DNA of 64,000 nucleotides from NCBI RefSeq assembly GCF_009728485.1, contig NZ_VVIQ01000008.1, forward strand, positions 58,588 to 122,587, read 5' to 3'. Positions 18,999 through 27,324 of this stretch are shown in pieces. Numbering within the stretch: position 1 is the stretch's first letter; the number at the start of each line of letters is the position of its first letter. The notes beneath the pieces were generated by a model. The model made no database searches, had not been told where the DNA came from, and saw only the letters and a program-made list of their open reading frames with translations. The DNA is from Prevotella vespertina (GTDB lineage Bacteria; Bacteroidota; Bacteroidia; Bacteroidales; Bacteroidaceae). Both the position numbers and the translations under genes were made by a program.

Positions 18999-20780
18999 TT
19001 AATACTTTATAAATGGACGAAGATATATCCCATTCGGGTATGATACTGGATCAAAATTATAAACATAGCCACCTTCTGTTATAATTAGACTCTTACCAGC
19101 ATAGCCTGTTCTGTTTAATAGTGTACTCGTATAGAAAGCTCTACGTTCCTGTCTCTTTCCACCTACTTGGATAAAAGCTAAATCCACAGTATTTTTATTG
19201 GGCGAAGTCCCTGATACTTGTATCATGGGTCTGTCATAAAGAGGAAATGTTCCGAATTGTCCACCACCCCAATTATTAATATGAAGACTTATATTATTTA
19301 CCCCTGGTCCACCTTTATACATGAGGACATCAGTTAAGCTAGGGAGGAACCATTTCTTTCCGACAAGGCTACCACTTAGAGTTTCTCCAGCTGGTAATGT
19401 AGGCGAATACTGAGCTGCCGCATAGAAATAACTATAGCCGTCAATGTTACCCTTTATGGTTACACCATCAGCACTACCAGCTCCTTCCCAAGTGTACTTA
19501 TATCCGTCATCATTTGGGACATCAGTGTCTGTTCCCAATACAGGAAACTCTATGTAATGGTCATTGATACCAGAATTACTTGCTGGAGGCGTGGTAGTAC
19601 TAGAAATACTATTAGGATCAACTATATCAAGTGCAGCTGCTAGTTTCTTACTTTGGCTGACAACAACACCAATAGGAATCTTTGTGCCTCCACCGTAAAT
19701 GGTCTCGGAGAGCAATCCTGTTGTTCCGTCACTCATCAAGTAAAGGAAATTTTTGCGGAGAGTAATATTGATAAGGTAAGAGCCGTTAGGTTCAGTCTTC
19801 AATACTGGGCTTAAATTGAAACTGAGATTCTTTCCCGAGAGATTTTCTCCATATATAGTTAAACTTTGCCATGGTTTCACTGTCGCATTCAGCTTAGTAA
19901 TATTAGCCCCTGGCAGGAGATATTCATAGTTCGACGAAGTAAATCGGAAGCCATCATTATCCTCATGCTTAGTCCATGAACCGGAACCCCAAGAAGGAAA
20001 ATCCCCTATAAAAGTCTTTGAGCCAGAACCACTCCAACTGTCATTAGCGAGATCATAAGTGGCAGCCGTGGGAATCTCATTATTGTTTACAGCTGATAGT
20101 GACAGAGCACCGATATTCGTTCCAAAGCTCCCATCCTTGTAAGCGGTAACTTTTACCCTGACACGTGACACTGCGTGACGCATCACGAATGGTACCTGCT
20201 GCTTGTTGGGAGTTGCTGTAATGGTATAGTTATTAACACGACCTAACATGACATACTCTGAAGGATTGGTAATAGTCAGATTGTTACCATTGCGAGTAAA
20301 GCTGCCACTACGATACAAAACAAAGTCATAATTACCTGGACTTAGTGAGATGGAATTATTTCCTCCTGAATTAGGAGTAAAGGAACCACCTATAATAGAA
20401 CCATTTATTTCTCCTTTGAATACACCACCCTGATAAGCGAGCATGGTATAGTTTCCATTTCCAATTGAGCGTGTCTTGGTAGTAGCATCGCCAGATGATT
20501 GCTTCTCGGTGTCACGTTGGAGAACAACGTCTGCAACAATCCCGTTATCCATATTTACAAAGTCATGGCTGATTGTATCAGAACTGTTGGATACGGCACG
20601 TGTCTTTCCATTTCCTGTAGTAACCTCTTCGTTATAGTCGGCAAATGTTACAGGAAATGTTAGAGACTTAGATATATTGACTGTCCCTTCACCGTTTTCT
20701 AGATTCTCATCATTGGAACAGCTTGTAAATACTGAAAGTAAAATGGATAACACCATCCATAAATAATATTTCTTACTCAT
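18999..20780 (-). CDS. Fimbrillin-family lipoprotein, module 1
   Basis: A 593-residue protein. Its signal peptide ends in a lipobox (LLSVFTSC), so it is a predicted surface lipoprotein. The middle shows the Mfa-like/fimbrillin pattern (repeated beta strands with VPFVMRHAVSRVRVKVTAY and LNATVKPWQSLTIYG). The C-terminal part (from about residue 490, KKWFLPSLTDVLMYKG to YLRPFIKY) resembles the lectin-like or FISUMP-type ends of these proteins. The family makes fimbrial stalks or tips and adhesins in Porphyromonas, Prevotella and Bacteroides. It follows the small YxxPxC peptide gene by 33 nt. It is more diverged from the other two copies than they are from each other. Ligand unknown. Confidence 0.75.
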   Translation of the reverse strand: MSKKYYLWMVLSILLSVFTSCSNDENLENGEGTVNISKSLTFPVTFADYNEEVTTGNGKTRAVSNSSDTISHDFVNMDNGIVADVVLQRDTEKQSSGDATTKTRSIGNGNYTMLAYQGGVFKGEINGSIIGGSFTPNSGGNNSISLSPGNYDFVLYRSGSFTRNGNNLTITNPSEYVMLGRVNNYTITATPNKQQVPFVMRHAVSRVRVKVTAYKDGSFGTNIGALSLSAVNNNEIPTAATYDLANDSWSGSGSKTFIGDFPSWGSGSWTKHEDNDGFRFTSSNYEYLLPGANITKLNATVKPWQSLTIYGENLSGKNLSFNLSPVLKTEPNGSYLINITLRKNFLYLMSDGTTGLLSETIYGGGTKIPIGVVVSQSKKLAAALDIVDPNSISSTTTPPASNSGINDHYIEFPVLGTDTDVPNDDGYKYTWEGAGSADGVTIKGNIDGYSYFYAAAQYSPTLPAGETLSGSLVGKKWFLPSLTDVLMYKGGPGVNNISLHINNWGGGQFGTFPLYDRPMIQVSGTSPNKNTVDLAFIQVGGKRQERRAFYTSTLLNRTGYAGKSLIITEGGYVYNFDPVSYPNGIYLRPFIKY

Positions 20781-20813
20781 CTTTATTGTCTATTAAAGTT
20801 CTTTTTTATAAAA

Positions 20814-21035
20814 TTATTCTTCATTCCAAGAAGGCTGCTGCTTTGCAGGGGCAAGTCCTGTCCCATCACCAATAATGACACCTCCCTCATGTGTTTGCTC
20901 TCCTCCCCAAGGAGCTTCCGATGATGCACCTGTGTTTGGAGTTACAGAAACACAAAAGGGACCTTCTGCGCATATAGGTATAACACTGCATATTGGTTGG
21001 CTGTACGCTAATTTCTCCAGTTGTTTTTTCTTCAT
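20814..21035 (-). CDS. Small YxxPxC peptide, module 1
   Basis: A 73-residue peptide from the ATG at 21035; a second ATG at 21041 adds two residues. It begins with a basic stretch (MKKKQLEKLAYSQPIC), then a short Cys-rich hydrophobic part (CSVIPICAEGPFCVSV), a Gly-rich middle and the end PSWNEE. The YxxPxC motif and an end of the form W-x-E recur in the two other small peptides in this window (45090-45293, 52171-52377), each directly upstream of a fimbrillin gene. It has no lipobox. Such short peptides are frequent in Prevotella but I know of no assigned function. Possibilities include a secreted or processed peptide or a chaperone-like partner; none is shown. Confidence 0.65.
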   Translation of the reverse strand: MKKKQLEKLAYSQPICSVIPICAEGPFCVSVTPNTGASSEAPWGGEQTHEGGVIIGDGTGLAPAKQQPSWNEE

Positions 21036-21116
21036 ATTCATTCTCTAATTATATGTGATAAAAATGTGATTAAATTGTTTCTTATTTGAGTTTTAAGATA
21101 GATGCAAAAAGATATG

Positions 21117-21208
21117 AAAAAGCGAACAAAGGAAACTTCTAGAAGTCCTTTGTTTACAGGGTTTGCGGCACGCTTCGCGCGCGCGTACGCGAGAAGAAAA
21201 AAATGTGT
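21117..21208 (-). repeat. Conserved leader element L, copy 1
   Basis: It matches 52448-52538 with four substitutions and one base length difference. It is strikingly GC-rich for this genome in part (cttcgcgcgcgcgtacgcg). Because the open frames differ between copies, the conservation points to an RNA or DNA function rather than a protein one. Confidence 0.85.
21125..21154 (-). terminator. Terminator-like hairpin in leader, module 1 (attenuator candidate)
   Basis: On the minus strand AACAAAGGA (21154-21146) pairs with TCCTTTGTT (21133-21125). The inner CTTCTAGAAG is itself a palindrome. The stem is followed by CGC and five T. It lies 90 nt before the peptide gene start, so it could stop transcription before the structural genes. 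Confidence 0.6.
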
Positions 21209-21211
21209 AAT

Positions 21212-21418
<207 letters not shown>

Positions 21419-21450
21419 TATTAATTGGGTTAATTCTCACTCAACGGGCG

Positions 21451-21458
21451 CAAAGGTA
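21451..21458 (-). promoter_or_regulatory. -7 promoter element of fimbrillin module 1
   Basis: TACCTTTG on the minus strand with CTTG 21 nt upstream. The same TTCTTCTTACCTTTG string occurs at the module 3 promoter (52702-52709). Confidence 0.65.
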
Positions 21459-21535
21459 AGAAGAAATATTGGAATAATGCAAGAATGAGGGAATAAAATA
21501 TGGAAATAATAAAGAAAAGGATGTTTTATTAAGAC

Positions 21536-22360
21536 TTATCCACGCTTTAACCCTTGCAATGCTGCACCAATAGCCGTACAATACTCCGAATATTTGGGAA
21601 TAATAAATCGAACGTCATAAATCTTCTCCATGACAGGAAAGAGTAATTCGCATTGTGGTAACAACGTGAGATTACCTATCAGAACAAAATCACGAATATC
21701 ACTATTTAAGGAACTTAAGATTGTTGCAGAACCTATTGATTGCAGCACTAAACCTATCAAACCAAGAGCAATATCCTCCCTACTAGCATTTACTTGTGCA
21801 TTTGCAAACAAAGACGCTGTTGCATCCATAGGCAAACCTGGTAGTGGACTCGTTGATATATCTTTTATCTGAAGATTGATGCGTGAGATGTCTCCTTTCA
21901 TTGCCAAAGACACAACTTCTTTAACATCATCTGTCTGTAATAACAACCGAGAAAGCCCACTTAAAGTACCGCCTCCAATACCAATACCACCAATGTGACG
22001 GATTTCATTGCCATCACAAAGCACTAAAGAGGTTCCTGTACCCATAGAGACAACTATCATCCGTTGAAGTTTCGACTCGAACTGAGCTCCCAAACCATCA
22101 GCTAAGAACTCATCAGCCTTTGCTGTCGGAAGTCCATAAACAGGCTTATTAACATAATGAGCGCCAACTCCTGTCAACATCACTTGCTCTACATCTGATA
22201 AATCAATCTTATTATCATACAAGTATTTACCAAATGCACCATACAAGGAAGTCACAGGGTCAGTAGCCTTTATACGTAAAGGTTTAACGACCTTCCCTTC
22301 TCTAATTCCAACAATCTTCGTTGTTGAAATCCCCACATCAATTCCAATGGCAATCTTCAT
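21536..22360 (-). CDS. coaW: Type II (eukaryotic-like) pantothenate kinase
   Basis: A 274-residue protein of the actin-like ATPase fold: phosphate 1 motif MKIAIGIDVGISTTK at the start, VSMGTGTSLVL (about residues 102-112), HIGGIGIGGGTLSGLSRLLL (about 121-140) and FVLIGNLTLLPQ near the end. This matches bacterial CoaW/fumble-family kinases, which phosphorylate pantothenate as the first step of CoA synthesis. The usual Bacteroidales enzyme is the type III CoaX, so finding the type II form is worth noting. The gene stands alone with its own promoter. Confidence 0.85.
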   Translation of the reverse strand: MKIAIGIDVGISTTKIVGIREGKVVKPLRIKATDPVTSLYGAFGKYLYDNKIDLSDVEQVMLTGVGAHYVNKPVYGLPTAKADEFLADGLGAQFESKLQRMIVVSMGTGTSLVLCDGNEIRHIGGIGIGGGTLSGLSRLLLQTDDVKEVVSLAMKGDISRINLQIKDISTSPLPGLPMDATASLFANAQVNASREDIALGLIGLVLQSIGSATILSSLNSDIRDFVLIGNLTLLPQCELLFPVMEKIYDVRFIIPKYSEYCTAIGAALQGLKRG

Positions 22361-22381
22361 ACACCTTATATAATTAGGTTA

Positions 22382-22389
22382 CAAAGATA
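22382..22389 (-). promoter_or_regulatory. -7 promoter element for pantothenate kinase
   Basis: TATCTTTG on the minus strand, 22 nt before the ATG at 22360. Confidence 0.55.
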
Positions 22390-22473
22390 CAAAAAACTTA
22401 AGAGTAGGGAACTATCACAGAGAGTTTTTGCAAAAAAACACTCAAAACATTTCTCTATTAAGCTGAAAATGAG

Positions 22474-22481
22474 TATCTTTG
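22474..22481 (+). promoter_or_regulatory. -7 promoter element for HU
   Basis: TATCTTTG 55 nt before the HU ATG; a TTTC about 20 nt upstream may serve as -33. Confidence 0.6.
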
Positions 22482-22535
22482 CAATCCGAAATAATGAGAG
22501 AATAAAGAATTAAACATAAAAAGAATAAAAACGAA

Positions 22536-22817
22536 ATGACGAAAGCAGACATTATCAATGAGATTGCAACATCAACTGGTATTGCCAAGAAAGACGTTTC
22601 AGCTGTAGTTGAATCATTCATGGATTCAATCAAAGATAGCTTATTGGGGAAGAAAGAGAACGTATATTTACGTGGTTTCGGTAGCTTTATTATTAAGCAT
22701 CGTGCAGAAAAGACAGCTCGTAACATCTCAAAGAATACGACAATCACAATCCCTGCACATGATTTCCCAAGTTTCAAGCCTGCAAAGACTTTCATTGAAG
22801 ATATGAAGAATAAGTAA
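22536..22817 (+). CDS. HU/IHF-family DNA-binding protein
   Basis: A 93-residue protein of normal HU length. The N-terminal dimerisation helices are TKADIINEIATSTGIAKKDV. The DNA-binding saddle begins at VYLRGFGSFIIKHRAEKTARN, with an arm that carries ISKNTTITIPAHDFPSFKPAK including the intercalating Pro. It packages and bends DNA. It is the canonical short form, unlike the two long HU-like proteins beside the fimbrillin genes. The tiny basic ORF follows by 35 nt. Confidence 0.95.
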   Translation: MTKADIINEIATSTGIAKKDVSAVVESFMDSIKDSLLGKKENVYLRGFGSFIIKHRAEKTARNISKNTTITIPAHDFPSFKPAKTFIEDMKNK

Positions 22818-22852
22818 ACATAAATATTATAACAATTTAAAACATCAAAGCT

Positions 22853-22942
22853 ATGCCAAACGGAAAAAAGAAAAAGGGACATAAGATGGCTACGCACAAG
22901 CGTAAAAAGAGATTAAGAAAGAACAGACATAAGAGTAAGTAA
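22853..22942 (+). CDS. 29-residue basic protein resembling mS38/AURKAIP1-COX24 C-terminus
   Basis: It starts at the ATG at 22853 and encodes MPNGKKKKGHKMATHKRKKR followed by nine more basic residues ending NRHKSK. The H-K-R-K-K-R-L-R-K-N-R core matches the conserved end of mitochondrial ribosomal protein mS38 (AURKAIP1/COX24 domain); I recall near-identical tiny proteins across Bacteroidetes. The likely role is a small-subunit ribosomal protein near the decoding region, by analogy. It sits between HU and RNase G, and its length makes it easy to miss. The start after an AT-rich gap without Shine-Dalgarno is normal here. Confidence 0.75.
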   Translation: MPNGKKKKGHKMATHKRKKRLRKNRHKSK

Positions 22943-23046
22943 GCCCCATAGGCTGAAAGCACTTATTACGACTTTCAAACATGACGGGGCGTGTCATCGC
23001 AATTAATTCCAACCATGGAATGCGACGGCAGGTTCCGCCTTTTTTA
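22943..23046 (+). other. Structured segment and terminator after HU and mS38-like gene
   Basis: Nested pairing is visible: GCCCC (22943) with GGGGC (22986), GAAAG with CTTTC inside, and TCGCA/ATTCC (22997-23010) with GGAAT/GCGA (23017-23025). Then comes a GGC/GCC stem followed by six T (23039-23045). The last part is a plausible terminator; the rest could be a structured RNA or leader for rng. Confidence 0.55.
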
Positions 23047-23173
23047 TTACCTATAAATATCATGTAGTACGATTAGGTGTATTATTTATTACCACAAATC
23101 ATAACGTATAAAACATTTATAGCTAACTTATACGATTCGATACTATCATGGTGTTTATAACAAGAGAAGATAG

Positions 23174-24745
23174 ATGACAAGCGAAGTAATTATTGATGTC
23201 CAACAGAAAGAGATTTCGATAGCACTACTCGAGGATAAGCGTTTGGTTGAATATCAACGTGAACCAAGAGAAGCTAGCTTTTCGGTTGGAAACATCTACG
23301 TGGCAAAAGTAAAGAAGCTGATGCCAGGGCTAAACGCCTGCTTTGTAGATGTAGGTTATGAGCGTGACGCCTTTCTTCATTATCTAGACTTAGGGAGTCA
23401 ATTTAACTCCTACGCCAAATATCTGAAACAGGTTCAGAGCGATCGTAAAAAACTTTATCCCATTCAGAAAGCCAATCACCTCCCTGACATACAAAAAGAT
23501 GGCACGATACAGAATGCCTTGCAAGTAGGTCAAGAAGTATTGGTACAAATTGTCAAAGAACCCATTTCCACCAAAGGTCCGCGTCTTACAGGCGAAATAT
23601 CATTCGCTGGTCGCTACCTGGTGCTTATACCTTTTGGGCATAAAGTCAGTGTTTCATCTAAGATTAAGAGCGGCGAAGAACGAGCACGCCTAAAGCAACT
23701 CATCCAAAGTATCACTCCAAAGAACTTTGGTGTAATTGTTAGAACAGTAGCTGAAGGCAAGCGTGTTGCGGAACTTGATGCAGAGATGAAAGTCCTTCTG
23801 AATCGTTGGAATGAAGCTATCACGAAGGTACAAAAGACACAAGAGCGTCCTCAATTAGTATTTGAGGAGACTGGACGTGCCGTTGCTATGTTACGTGATC
23901 TCTTCAACCCAACCTACGAGAACATCTATGTCAATGATGATGACATTTGCACAGCTGTACGCCACTATGTATCTCTAATAGCCCCTGAAAAGGCAAGCAT
24001 AGTGAAGAAGTACAATGGAAAGGTGCCTATCTTTGACAATTTCGATGTTACAAAGCAAATCAAGTCTAGCTTTGGCAAGACAATCAACTACGGGCATGGT
24101 TGTTACCTCATCATCGAACACACAGAGGCTATGCACGTTGTTGATGTAAACAGTGGTAACAGAACCAAGGAGAAAGCACAAGAGCAGAACGCACTTGACA
24201 CAAACCTTGGAGCTGCCGACGAATTAGCACGTCAACTTCGATTACGTGATATGGGAGGAATCATCGTCGTTGACTTTATAGATATGAATCTTGCTGAAGA
24301 CAGACAGATGCTTTACGAGCGTATGTGTAAGAATATGCAGAAGGATCGAGCCCGTCACAACATCCTTCCATTAAGTAAGTTCGGCTTAATGCAGATTACT
24401 CGCCAACGTGTTCGTCCTGTAATGGATGTTGACGTAGATGAGGACTGCCCCACTTGTTTTGGAACAGGTAAGATTCACTCAAGTATCCTCTTTACTGACC
24501 AGTTAGAGCGAAAGATTGATCGCCTTGTCAATAAGGTAGGAGTAAAGAAGTTCTACTTACACGTCCACCCATACGTAGCTGCTTACATTAACAAGGGTTT
24601 CATCTCGCTAAAACGTAAGTGGCAAATGAGATACGGATTAGGCGTAAATATTATTCCTTCACAGAAGCTAGCTTATTTGCAATATGAGTTTTATGATGCA
24701 AACAAGCAGTTTATTGATATGAAGGAACAGAGCGATAAATCATAA
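23174..24745 (+). CDS. rng: Ribonuclease G (RNase E/G family)
   Basis: A 523-residue protein with an S1 domain (about residues 35-130; GNIYVAKVKKLMPGLNACFV), the catalytic DNase-I-like region with Asp motifs VVDVNSGNRT and GIIVVDFIDM, and the Zn-link motif CPTCFGTGK (about 430). The length fits RNase G rather than RNase E with its scaffold tail. It cleaves single-stranded AU-rich RNA in rRNA maturation and mRNA decay. A strong stem-loop terminator follows. Confidence 0.95.
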   Translation: MTSEVIIDVQQKEISIALLEDKRLVEYQREPREASFSVGNIYVAKVKKLMPGLNACFVDVGYERDAFLHYLDLGSQFNSYAKYLKQVQSDRKKLYPIQKANHLPDIQKDGTIQNALQVGQEVLVQIVKEPISTKGPRLTGEISFAGRYLVLIPFGHKVSVSSKIKSGEERARLKQLIQSITPKNFGVIVRTVAEGKRVAELDAEMKVLLNRWNEAITKVQKTQERPQLVFEETGRAVAMLRDLFNPTYENIYVNDDDICTAVRHYVSLIAPEKASIVKKYNGKVPIFDNFDVTKQIKSSFGKTINYGHGCYLIIEHTEAMHVVDVNSGNRTKEKAQEQNALDTNLGAADELARQLRLRDMGGIIVVDFIDMNLAEDRQMLYERMCKNMQKDRARHNILPLSKFGLMQITRQRVRPVMDVDVDEDCPTCFGTGKIHSSILFTDQLERKIDRLVNKVGVKKFYLHVHPYVAAYINKGFISLKRKWQMRYGLGVNIIPSQKLAYLQYEFYDANKQFIDMKEQSDKS

Positions 24746-24780
24746 GTCGCTCACAAGTCATTAGATAAGAAAGAAAGGTA

Positions 24781-24829
24781 AAACAAGTAAGAGGTAAGCA
24801 CAATCAAAGGGCTTATCTCTTATTTGTTT
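24781..24829 (+). terminator. Terminator of rng
   Basis: A 19-nt arm (24781-24799) pairs with 24811-24829 with two G-U type changes; the T-rich right arm ends in TTTGTTTG. Confidence 0.7.
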
Positions 24830-25004
24830 GTATAAGAGAACGAACTCACAACACACATCTCGTAATTGTTTTCCCCTCGTTCTCTTTTGTTTTTCTATAT
24901 GCTCTGCATTCTTGTTGTACGTGCGTAATTCTATTATCTAAGCGTGATAATTCATTATCTAAGTCTGATGTACCTCTGACATCTCTTTCTCTCTTTCATA
25001 GAAA

Positions 25005-25041
25005 ACCCTCGAAAGTTATTTTGTTTAACTTTCGAGGGTTG
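25005..25041. terminator. Bidirectional terminator between rng and the amylase gene
   Basis: AACCCTCGAAAGTTA (25005-25019) is perfectly complementary to 25027-25041, with a 7-nt loop. It lies 39 nt after the minus-strand stop at 25081. Confidence 0.7.
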
Positions 25042-25080
25042 ATTAACTTGCCACATCTTTATCGTGGCAGTGAGAGCTTT

Positions 25081-27243
25081 CTATACAACAACCTTAAACC
25101 GAATACGGAAGGCATGTTTTGCTTCGTCCCAATTAGTACCTAACAATTCAAAGCGACCTATCTGACTCGTCGATCGGACATGCTTACCAATGCAAGGGCA
25201 CACATCAAAGTCGCCTATTCGCACAAGTCGTAACATCTCAGAAGCATCATCTGGTAGCTTATCCAAGCTCACTCCTTCAGGAATATGATTCCTATCAACC
25301 ATTTCGAACGTTACTGGCAAATCCTCTGCTATAAGGCGATTCATCTCATCAACAATAGCCTTCTCCTCCTTACGATTAGGTTTATGATCAAGGATGAATG
25401 TCATCTTACTCTTCTTTCGTTCGATATGCACATTATTACTACGCTCCGCCCCAAACATACGAACCATGACTTGGTTCAATAAATGTTCTGCTGTATGAGC
25501 CGGTGGGAACTCCTCCTTGTTATGCGTATTCAATACATAGTCCATGGGCTTCTCCTTTACGTTAAACTTATATATCCTACCATAATTTGCCTTGACATCT
25601 AAGGCAACCTGTCCATCTCGTTTCAGTTCTACCGTCTTTGTAAAACCTGAAAGCAAATCGGTCATCTCTACTTCCCGCTCTGGTAATCCAAGGAAGTCGT
25701 AAGCATGCGCAGGAATGGTAACGTTGATTTGCACACGTTTCTGATCGAAGTTCGCTACAACGAGTAACACTTCATCGTCAGCCTTGCGCAAGAAGACAAA
25801 TTGTTTGCGAGGGTTGAACTGATAGCTTTGATTATTAACATACATGAGGTCGAATGTCAATCCTTCACGTACTGCCTTCTCGCGATTGCAGAAGCGAAGC
25901 AGACCTTGATAGACCAATGATAACCTCTTCTCATCTGTTGTAAGTTCCTCTTGATTGAAGAAGCCTTTATAAATAGCTTCACTCGTCCAATAGTCGAAGA
26001 TAGTCGAACGACCATCACGTCCCGAGAAGCCCTCTTTATCCATACCCCGCTCGCCAAACTCTTGCCCTGCATAAACCATAACTGGATTTTGCTGAAGCAA
26101 TGCGGAAACAATCATGCCCGGCACTCCTTTCCACGGGTTACCAGCAAAGAAGTCGGAGGCAATGCGCTGCTCATCATGATTCTCTAGGAAGTAAAGCATG
26201 TGGTCGCGTATATCGTCAACTTGCTGCCACTCGTGCGTGATAGAAGAAGCCGGACGCTCGTCACAGATGACACCACGTATGCAATCATACATACCCACCT
26301 TATCATATAAGTAATCAAAGCCTGACTCAACATACATACGATACTGGTTCGGATCATATACCTCTCCGATGAATATCACGTCTGGATAACGCTCCTTAAC
26401 CTGTTGTGTGGCGTATGACCAGAATTCGTGAGGTACCATCTCCGCCATATCACAACGGAAACCATCAATCCCTTTAGCTGCCCAGAAGAGGAGTATTTCA
26501 GTCATCTTCTTCCAAGTAGAAGGAATGGGATGATAATGATAACTACGCCCACCAGCATCACAATAGTCTACTCCATAATTGAGTTTCACCGTCTCATACC
26601 AATCATTCTGCTGTGGATGCGAATCGAAGCGATCGTTACCCGTGCACTTGGCTGGATATTCATGGTAAGGCTCCGCTCCGTTTGCATATTCATTCTCGGC
26701 TACCCCAGACAGGTCGAGTGCTTCACCCGGACAGTAATAGAAGTTGTTTTGTGAATCAAAATGCTTCCCTAAGTCATCGTCTTCTCCTAAATCGCTCACT
26801 CCTTGCGGCTTTGCTATACTCTTATATTGGCGTGCAACATGGTTAGGCACGAAGTCGATGATCATTTTCAGTCCTTCGTCATGTGTTCTACTAATAAGAG
26901 CCTCGAACTCTGCCATGCGCTCATCAACATTAACCGCAATATCAGGGTCAATATCATAATAATCAGTAATGGCGTATGGGGAACCAGCGCGTCCTTTTAC
27001 AACTCGTGGGTTCTGACAAGGAATACCGAAGGAAGAATAATCAGTACACGTTGCATGACGGATAACACCAGTATACCAAAGATGAGTGACACCGAAGTCA
27101 TGAATGCGACGAAGTACCGACTCGTCGAAGTCATTCATCTTCCCTACCCCATTCTCTGCTAATGTACCGTTCTCCTTTCTCGTAAGGTTCTTATTACCGA
27201 AAGTACGAGTGAAGACTTGATAGATAACTAATTTAGTTTTCAT
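25081..27243 (-). CDS. GH13 alpha-amylase fused to an AlaX-like tRNA-editing domain
   Basis: A 720-residue protein from the ATG at 27243; a TTG at 27258 is an unlikely alternative because it lies in the fabD terminator. Residues about 1-560 form a GH13 amylase (MIIDFVPNHVA, GIDGFRCDMAEMVP, VIFIGEVYD, FLENHDEQR) of a cytoplasmic Bacteroidales type, with no signal peptide. From Met567 (25545) the protein continues as an AlaX/alanyl-tRNA-synthetase second-additional-domain protein: HTAEHLLN supplies the HxxxH zinc site and CPCIGKH the CxxxH site. These two parts are normally separate proteins, as far as I know. The ATG at Met567 has AAGGAG upstream and could still be an internal start. Amylase substrate is probably glycogen or maltodextrin; editing activity is inferred. 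Confidence 0.85.
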   Translation of the reverse strand: MKTKLVIYQVFTRTFGNKNLTRKENGTLAENGVGKMNDFDESVLRRIHDFGVTHLWYTGVIRHATCTDYSSFGIPCQNPRVVKGRAGSPYAITDYYDIDPDIAVNVDERMAEFEALISRTHDEGLKMIIDFVPNHVARQYKSIAKPQGVSDLGEDDDLGKHFDSQNNFYYCPGEALDLSGVAENEYANGAEPYHEYPAKCTGNDRFDSHPQQNDWYETVKLNYGVDYCDAGGRSYHYHPIPSTWKKMTEILLFWAAKGIDGFRCDMAEMVPHEFWSYATQQVKERYPDVIFIGEVYDPNQYRMYVESGFDYLYDKVGMYDCIRGVICDERPASSITHEWQQVDDIRDHMLYFLENHDEQRIASDFFAGNPWKGVPGMIVSALLQQNPVMVYAGQEFGERGMDKEGFSGRDGRSTIFDYWTSEAIYKGFFNQEELTTDEKRLSLVYQGLLRFCNREKAVREGLTFDLMYVNNQSYQFNPRKQFVFLRKADDEVLLVVANFDQKRVQINVTIPAHAYDFLGLPEREVEMTDLLSGFTKTVELKRDGQVALDVKANYGRIYKFNVKEKPMDYVLNTHNKEEFPPAHTAEHLLNQVMVRMFGAERSNNVHIERKKSKMTFILDHKPNRKEEKAIVDEMNRLIAEDLPVTFEMVDRNHIPEGVSLDKLPDDASEMLRLVRIGDFDVCPCIGKHVRSTSQIGRFELLGTNWDEAKHAFRIRFKVVV

Positions 27244-27259
27244 ACAATGGATAAACAAA

Positions 27260-27311
27260 AGTCCCTCTTCCGTATCACTCCTAAAGCAAGGAGGGGTTAA
27301 GAAGAGGGACT
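27260..27311 (-). terminator. Terminator of fabD just upstream of the amylase start
   Basis: AGTCCCTCTTC on the minus strand (27311-27301) pairs with GAAGAGGGACT (27270-27260), followed by TTTTGTTT. It ends 17 nt before the amylase ATG, so the amylase gene needs its own start site or readthrough. Confidence 0.7.
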
Positions 27312-27324
27312 ATTAGCTATAGTA

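Larger units (their letters stand above)
24746..25080. other. 335-bp convergent intergenic region with two terminators and a two-unit 22-bp repeat
   Basis: It holds the rng terminator (24781-24829), two copies of a TAATTC...ATTATCTAAG unit (24927 and 24949, 22 bp apart), and a 15-bp perfect stem (25005-25041). No gene is seen. Confidence 0.7.

Noticed and set aside
23047..23173. A riboswitch or small gene just before rng
   Set aside because: The stretch is AT-rich without the conserved pairing of any riboswitch I know and without an open frame.
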